64,000 nucleotides of DNA, taken from positions 10,620,134 to 10,684,133 of the forward strand of contig JAJEKV010000028.1 of assembly GCA_021234155.1 (NCBI GenBank), in the 5' to 3' direction. The first letter of the stretch is position 1; each line of letters begins with the position of its first letter. This document shows, in pieces, positions 59,601 through 64,000 of the stretch. A program made the position numbers and the translations under genes. The stretch is from Isoetes taiwanensis (Eukaryota; Streptophyta; Lycopodiopsida; Isoetales; Isoetaceae). The notes below the pieces were generated by a model, which worked only from the letters and a program-made list of their open reading frames with translations, was not told where the DNA came from and did not search any database.

Positions 59601-60294
59601 TCTTGTCATACCCCAGACTTGTACTTGTTTATAATATTTTCAGTAGGACTCCATTTTTCCAAAGCCAATGCCTTTGTATAAACAAGTTTACTCCAGAAGC
59701 AATGCATGTATCATGCTTGTAATTTTAGCTGCCAGATTACTATGCCCAATACAGGGCACCTATGCCTACCAGATCCATACAAGCATTGGTCTTGAGAGTA
59801 TACAACGATTCTGGAGGAAATCATGCGCCTTCCTGCATATAGAAGGTACAGTTCTAATAGGTTGCATGTTGCTGCATAAAAGTTCTGTGCTGCACGTATC
59901 CAATATACATATGTAATTGCTTGGTATTGCTTTCGTGAATATGCAGGTTCTATAAAATGAAGGCAATATATCTATTGTAGACGATATGATTCTGGTGATA
60001 GTAAAAGGCAAATATGAAGCTAGGTAAGATGTTCCAAATAGACTCTACTACAGACAAAATTCCATGTCCATGAAAATGAAATCCCCAAGCTTCTGGCCAC
60101 TCCTTAAACATCAGAGATCACTTTCTTGAGGCTGGAAACTGATGAGGGAATAATCAAGTGCAAAATTTTAAGAATTCCACGGAGGGTCTGATGTGTTTTT
60201 TCTTATCATTATACAATTTAGTTGGAACATCCTTGGTCTAACATCCCTGTCTCGCCCTTGTAATGATGCAGCAGGGATGAATGGCGCATGGAAT

Positions 60295-60316
60295 ATTATT
60301 ATTATTATTATTATTA
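60295..60316. repeat. (ATT)n microsatellite
   Basis: Seven ATT units occur in a row. The adjacent minus-strand frame (to 60416) has no identifiable domain. Confidence 0.7.
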
Positions 60317-60839
60317 AAATTAACTTGCTCTCTTGGGGCCTTGAGATCCAAACAATATATCGAATTAAGTCAAGGCATAAACGCAACATCATCTTTGCAT
60401 TTCGGACTTCACGCATTATATTGCAAGTAAACTTCAGAAGCCTTGCTTGACCCCAATAGTACCTTTGTGATCTCCAATATTGGCTGTGATTGTCTTGTAA
60501 TCTTAAAAACTAAATGGGACTACTTTAGCGAGCCAATGGAAGAGGTAAGCAATGTTAATTACAAAATGCACAAGAAATTCAGCTGGAAGGTGGCATGTCT
60601 ATAAACAAGAAATTATAATGCTCTCTTGTCTTCTCTAGTCTATGTAGAGAAACCTTCGAAATGACTGGTTTTCTTCCAAAACTTAAGAGATTAAAATCAA
60701 CTAAAGGGCTCATTTCTCATTTGGCAAATTTTGCAATTTTCATTCACAGGACGGTTAATTTCTTCCTGAGCTTTCCCTTAAAGTCTAGTTTATGTTTAAT
60801 TAAGATATACCAAAACCTTCGCAAATTGACTAGACATAC

Positions 60840-61393
60840 CTGTATCTCTTGCCATCTGCCAGAGGAGCCTTGTGCATTCCTTGCTGTATCAACAATCACT
60901 CTGGCAACAATTAACAATGTAACAATTACTGTCCAGCATGGAAAATGTATATAAATGAAATTCAAATACAAAGATTAGGCCATTATGCATGCGTTTACAA
61001 GAAGAGAAGAGACTTAATCAAACTCAATAGAAGTGACACTAGGCCAGTCAGGGCCGAAAATAAAAATCTGCAGGTTTGTTAAAGAACAGGAACAACTCAA
61101 ACCTTACTTGGTTCAATGACAACATAAGCTCAATTGCAGAGATGTAACAGAGAAATGAAGAGGACGATATCGTTTAAGAAAAAGAACCTCTCGATTTGGT
61201 CATAGAGTTGCAAGCTTTGCTGCTTGTTGGAAGCTCCCCCTGAATTCGCAAAAACCACAAACGCAGGCTTGGCAGCTTGAAGATGGGGCAATGTTAAATA
61301 TGACACCAAGGATGTCCTATTGGAGGAATGAGCTTGTATAATGGAGAATTGATGGAAGGAATGGAGCACTCCCAACGACGAAGCCGCTGCCAT
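60840..61393 (-). pseudogene. Two 5' exons of a putative plastid protein
   Basis: Exon 61393-61188 begins MAAASSLGVLHSFHQFSII, Ser/Ala-rich like a chloroplast transit peptide, and ends SLQLYDQIER. Exon 60900-60840 joins in phase to give VIVDTARNAQGSSGRW and QEIQ. This faintly recalls the N-terminus of plant DUF1350 alpha/beta-hydrolase-like proteins; I am unsure. Later exons were not found, so it appears truncated inside the insertion. Confidence 0.4.
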
Positions 61394-61756
61394 AGTCAAT
61401 ATAGTCAATATATATAGCAGGCACGTAAACAACAGATTTTCCCGGAACAATTTTTAGAAGGGTTTTGTTTGTGCATTCATAATTTCTTTTTTCCCAAAGG
61501 TTCAGCATGTAGCTTCTCGCTATGACAGAGTAGGGGATCGATGAAGAGCTATGGCAGAGCAGGGGATCGACGTCCTTTCCTATCCCCGTTCTCCAATTTT
61601 TTGGGCTTTTCTAATTTTCGTGACCGTGGATGAGAAGAAGCTTAGATCTAATGGTATATTTGCATGCCATCTCAGATTTGGCTGAGGTGGAAATAACACG
61701 TGGATAGCTTAGAATTTCAGGGAAGGCTGTAGGCCCGGTAGGGCTGGTGTGCTAAT

Positions 61757-62130
61757 AAGAAATCTTCTAGAAATTTCAAGAATAAGAGATACAATGGCAA
61801 TAGTAATGGTTCCGAAAGGAAGCGAGAAGAGGGAAGTCAAAGTAAACAACGGAAGAAATCTAAAGAACCAAAAGGAGGTTTAGATGCGGAGGAAGTCATT
61901 ACATAAGGGATTGTCCATTTGGAGAAGGGGGGATCACAAGAGCTGAACCACCTAAGTCCCAAAAGGTTGCGCAAATGCATGCTATTGACGCTCCCAAACC
62001 CGTGGAGGATGTAGCTGAGACTTCAAAAGCTGCTGATGAGCAGAAGAAAAGTGTAAGTTTCCAGGATGAGGAGCGAGCAAGAACCATAGCCAAGGAGAGG
62101 AAATGGCTCCAAATTGGAACTATAAGATAG
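61757..62130 (+). pseudogene. gag C-terminal half with zinc knuckle
   Basis: KSSRNFKNKRYNGNSNGSER leads to a Lys-rich stretch, then a knuckle FRCGGSHYIRDCP lacking its first Cys because of a small deletion that also shifts frame. The tail VAQMHAIDAPKPVEDVAE, then VSFQDEERARTIAKERKW, ends at TAG 62130. It continues the gag that breaks off near 55600. Confidence 0.7.
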
Positions 62131-62658
62131 AATTAGTAGAACTTACATTTCTTTAGGGTAAGATTTGATTTGTATGTTGATTTTTATGTGGAATACAAAT
62201 TAGACTATTATGGAAAGTGCACCCTGGTAGACTAGTAATTACGATTGCAACGTAATAGGCCTGAACATGGTACACTAGATGTGAATGCCTCTTGGTAGAT
62301 TAGTAATTGTGCTGCAGCGCAATAGGTTTGAACAAGAGTGCATGGTGTATATTTTTGAAGAGAGGTAATTGTGGTTGCAACACAATAGGCCTGACAAAAA
62401 TTACATCTGTATCGTGGAGATACAATAGTTTGGTATCGCGGAGGTACTGTATTGTGGAGATACAATTGTTTTTGCAGATAAACTATTAATTGGGGGGAGC
62501 ATTGGCAACTGGCACAAGATAAGGGAGCAGATCAGACAAGAAAGGGGCGTGATCAAAATAAAATAGTATGACCCACTAAAGGGCAGCATCGAAAATAGAA
62601 AGATCAGTTATTTTCTACCATAAAGGAAGGTTCGAGCCTGTCGCGAATGCTTTTTAGA
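62131..62658. other. Region between gag and 3' LTR
   Basis: No pol genes are present. It has diverged tandem motifs, for example GTAATTGTG.TGCA..ACAATAGGCCTGA (62235-62395) and TATCG(T/C)GGAG(A/G)TAC (62408-62462). Absence of protease, RT and integrase makes the element non-autonomous. Confidence 0.5.
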
Positions 62659-63210
62659 TGAATGGAAATAGGCCAGCACAGATATAAAACGGCATCTGCC
62701 AGTTACAGAGATAGAGGGAGAATCCGGCTGTTGAATCCGACTTCTATAGGCCAATTTCTATCTGCTCTATCTTCTCTGAGTGCTGCAAGCTGATCCGGCC
62801 TCTTCTTGCCTCACTGCTTGGCCGCTGAAGCTGATCCAGATCACCATTGCTGATACCTCTTGAAGCTTATGCAAGCTTGGATCTTCTGTAACCGATGGGT
62901 CATATGCCGGAAGGGAAATGGTTGTGATCGATCCCTTCTAACTCTAAGTTCTTTGATAATTGCCTTAAGCTGTGGATCTGGTTGGCCGGATAACGGTTGC
63001 TTCATATCCTGTTGTGGAAACAGTGTAATCTTACTTAAGTATTGAGCTGTTATCAGATCTATAAGATTATTCCTAAGTTTGATCCTTGCTATTGTGACCT
63101 AAGGGAATTTAGGATTGTTTATTATACCAGTCCTCCAGTCTTGTGTTGGATTGGAGATCATAAATCCATACTTGGTCGAGTCTTGCGTAGTAAATATCTC
63201 TTTCGTTGTA
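62659..63210 (+). repeat. 3' LTR of the gag-only element
   Basis: It has the same 552-bp length and near-identical text to 54223-54774, ending TCTCTTTCGTTGTATC. The low divergence marks a fairly recent insertion compared with the gypsy element at 5-34 kb. Confidence 0.8.
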
Positions 63211-63284
63211 TCACATGGACAATAGATCGGCCGATTCTCTTAAATTGATTATGGATCAAGCGTTCTGGAGGATTGAAAAACATG

Positions 63285-63606
63285 GGGGGGCCTGGAAAAA
63301 ACCTTAGAATTGAGATAGACAGATGGTCCCGTGAAGAGCGAGAAAACAGGGTTTGCCAATGCTGCCAGCTGGAAGTTTTTTACGATGAATGCCACACTTT
63401 TCATAACTGCCCAACATTTACACCTATTCAGGCACAATATGACAGGCCGGTTAGAGAACTTCATTGTTGATGCGCATGTTCGTTTGGACATAGACCAGCG
63501 GAGGCAATTACGTGCGCAAATAAATAGGCTAACTGCCCTTTGCAGGTTGTTTGATAGACAAATCAACCAAGATGTGTATCGCATCTTAAATCGCTATCCA
63601 TATTGA
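63285..63606 (+). pseudogene. Diverged LINE ORF2 C-terminus
   Basis: RIEIDRWSREERENRVCQCC, then DECHTFHNCPTF, mirrors the C-terminal Cys/His motif of LINE copies A-C. The following tail (from VDAHVRLDIDQRRQLRAQIN to NRYPY and stop) is different. A frame change lies near 63465. It may be a distinct LINE lineage. Confidence 0.6.
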
Positions 63607-63850
63607 GTGCTTGTAAATTGACATACCACTTTTACTTATTTCCAATGACTAAATAATTTATAAATAATATATTTTTAAAGCATATATAATAAAATTACAT
63701 TATGGTATAACATTATAGTTTCTTACTTATGCTTTATGTTAATATTAGTTTTCATTTGTTATAATGGTACATATTGCTACATGTTTTACATCCTACATAT
63801 AATTAATTACACAACATAACATCAACTCATTTAAGTGTAATGTTATGTTG
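63607..63850. other. AT-rich spacer with inverted repeat
   Basis: ACACAACATAACAT (about 63811) and ATGTTATGTTGTTT (about 63840) form an inverted pair next to the GGCCCC hairpin. No gene was seen. Confidence 0.45.
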
Positions 63851-63859
63851 TTTGTTTTT

Positions 63860-64000
63860 GGCCCCGAAGGGGCAACATGTTTTTTAGGTATTACACAAAC
63901 CATTACATTACACACTTTGAAATTAAATTCCCCCTTAAACCCCATTTGGTTTAGGTGCATATTCATACGGGGGGTGACGTAGGGCAGCGAGAGCTACTGA
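63860..64000 (+). mobile_element. Second copy of the long-TIR element, cut by window end
   Basis: From 63891, TTACACAAACCATTACA, CCCCCTTAAACCCCATTTGG and GCATATTCATACGGGGGGTG follow the TIR of the 8476-8938 element, and then diverge as its right TIR does (GACGTAGGGCAGCGAGAGCT). The GGCCCC hairpin (63860-63873) precedes it. The rest is outside the window. Confidence 0.7.

Larger units (their letters stand above)
55600..61755. mobile_element. ~6.1-kb insertion of gene fragments in gag (Helitron-like?)
   Basis: It divides one gag gene. Its right end reads GGCCCGGTAGGGCTGGTGTG then CTAA and T, a weak hairpin-CTRR-T arrangement like a Helitron 3' end. Inside are a PIG-A pseudogene, a PPR piece and other exon-like pieces in both orientations. 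The left border is not resolved. No transposon protein was seen. Confidence 0.45.

Overview
The window reads as nuclear DNA of a land plant with a repeat-rich genome. It has spliceable multi-exon plant genes (kelch protein, cytochrome P450), fragments of FEI-type receptor kinase, PIG-A and PPR genes, and plant-style L1, Ty3/gypsy, Ty1/copia, MULE, hAT and Helitron remnants. Nothing bacterial or organellar was seen. The mix would suit a large-genome non-seed plant such as a fern, but that is a weak guess. Exon borders were read by eye from reading frame, GT-AG sites and matching phase; no search was run.

Layout. 0.3-1.5 kb: minus-strand exons of a kelch-repeat protein. 4.0-5.25 kb: minus-strand LTR-element remnant with one unrecognised ORF. 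5.29-34.0 kb: one degenerate Ty3/gypsy element (LTR, gag, protease trace, RT start, integrase, chromodomain) that has been entered repeatedly. A 474-bp MULE-type element sits in its 5' LTR. A long-TIR element and a Rossmann-protein gene fragment sit between gag and pol. Its 3' LTR is cut in two halves 20.5 kb apart by a small inverted-repeat element, which itself appears split by a Helitron-like insertion. Within that 20.4 kb lie a nearly complete L1 LINE (minus strand, 14.6-21.7 kb), a second LINE family (plus strand, 22.7-26.5 kb), a minisatellite and a broken FEI-like kinase fragment.

34.0-42.4 kb: two related LINE 3' ends in the same orientation flank a 2.7-kb segment whose ends carry arrays of short CpG-bearing palindromes (type TTTCGCGTAAGCGAAA). 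Then comes another LINE copy with a hAT-like element in its tail. 42.7-49.4 kb is the genic part: a strong foldback, a six-exon gene of unknown function, and a five-exon P450 of the CYP72 clan that looks intact. 50.7-54.2 kb holds further LINE pieces and a Ty1/copia start. 54.2-63.2 kb is a gag-only LTR element with 552-bp LTRs, split by about 6.1 kb of gene fragments (PIG-A pseudogene, PPR piece, two exon-like pieces) that may be a second Helitron-type cassette. The window ends in a second copy of the long-TIR element seen at 8.5 kb.

Only the P450, the six-exon gene and perhaps the kelch gene look like working host genes. Most other coding potential belongs to transposons or captured fragments.
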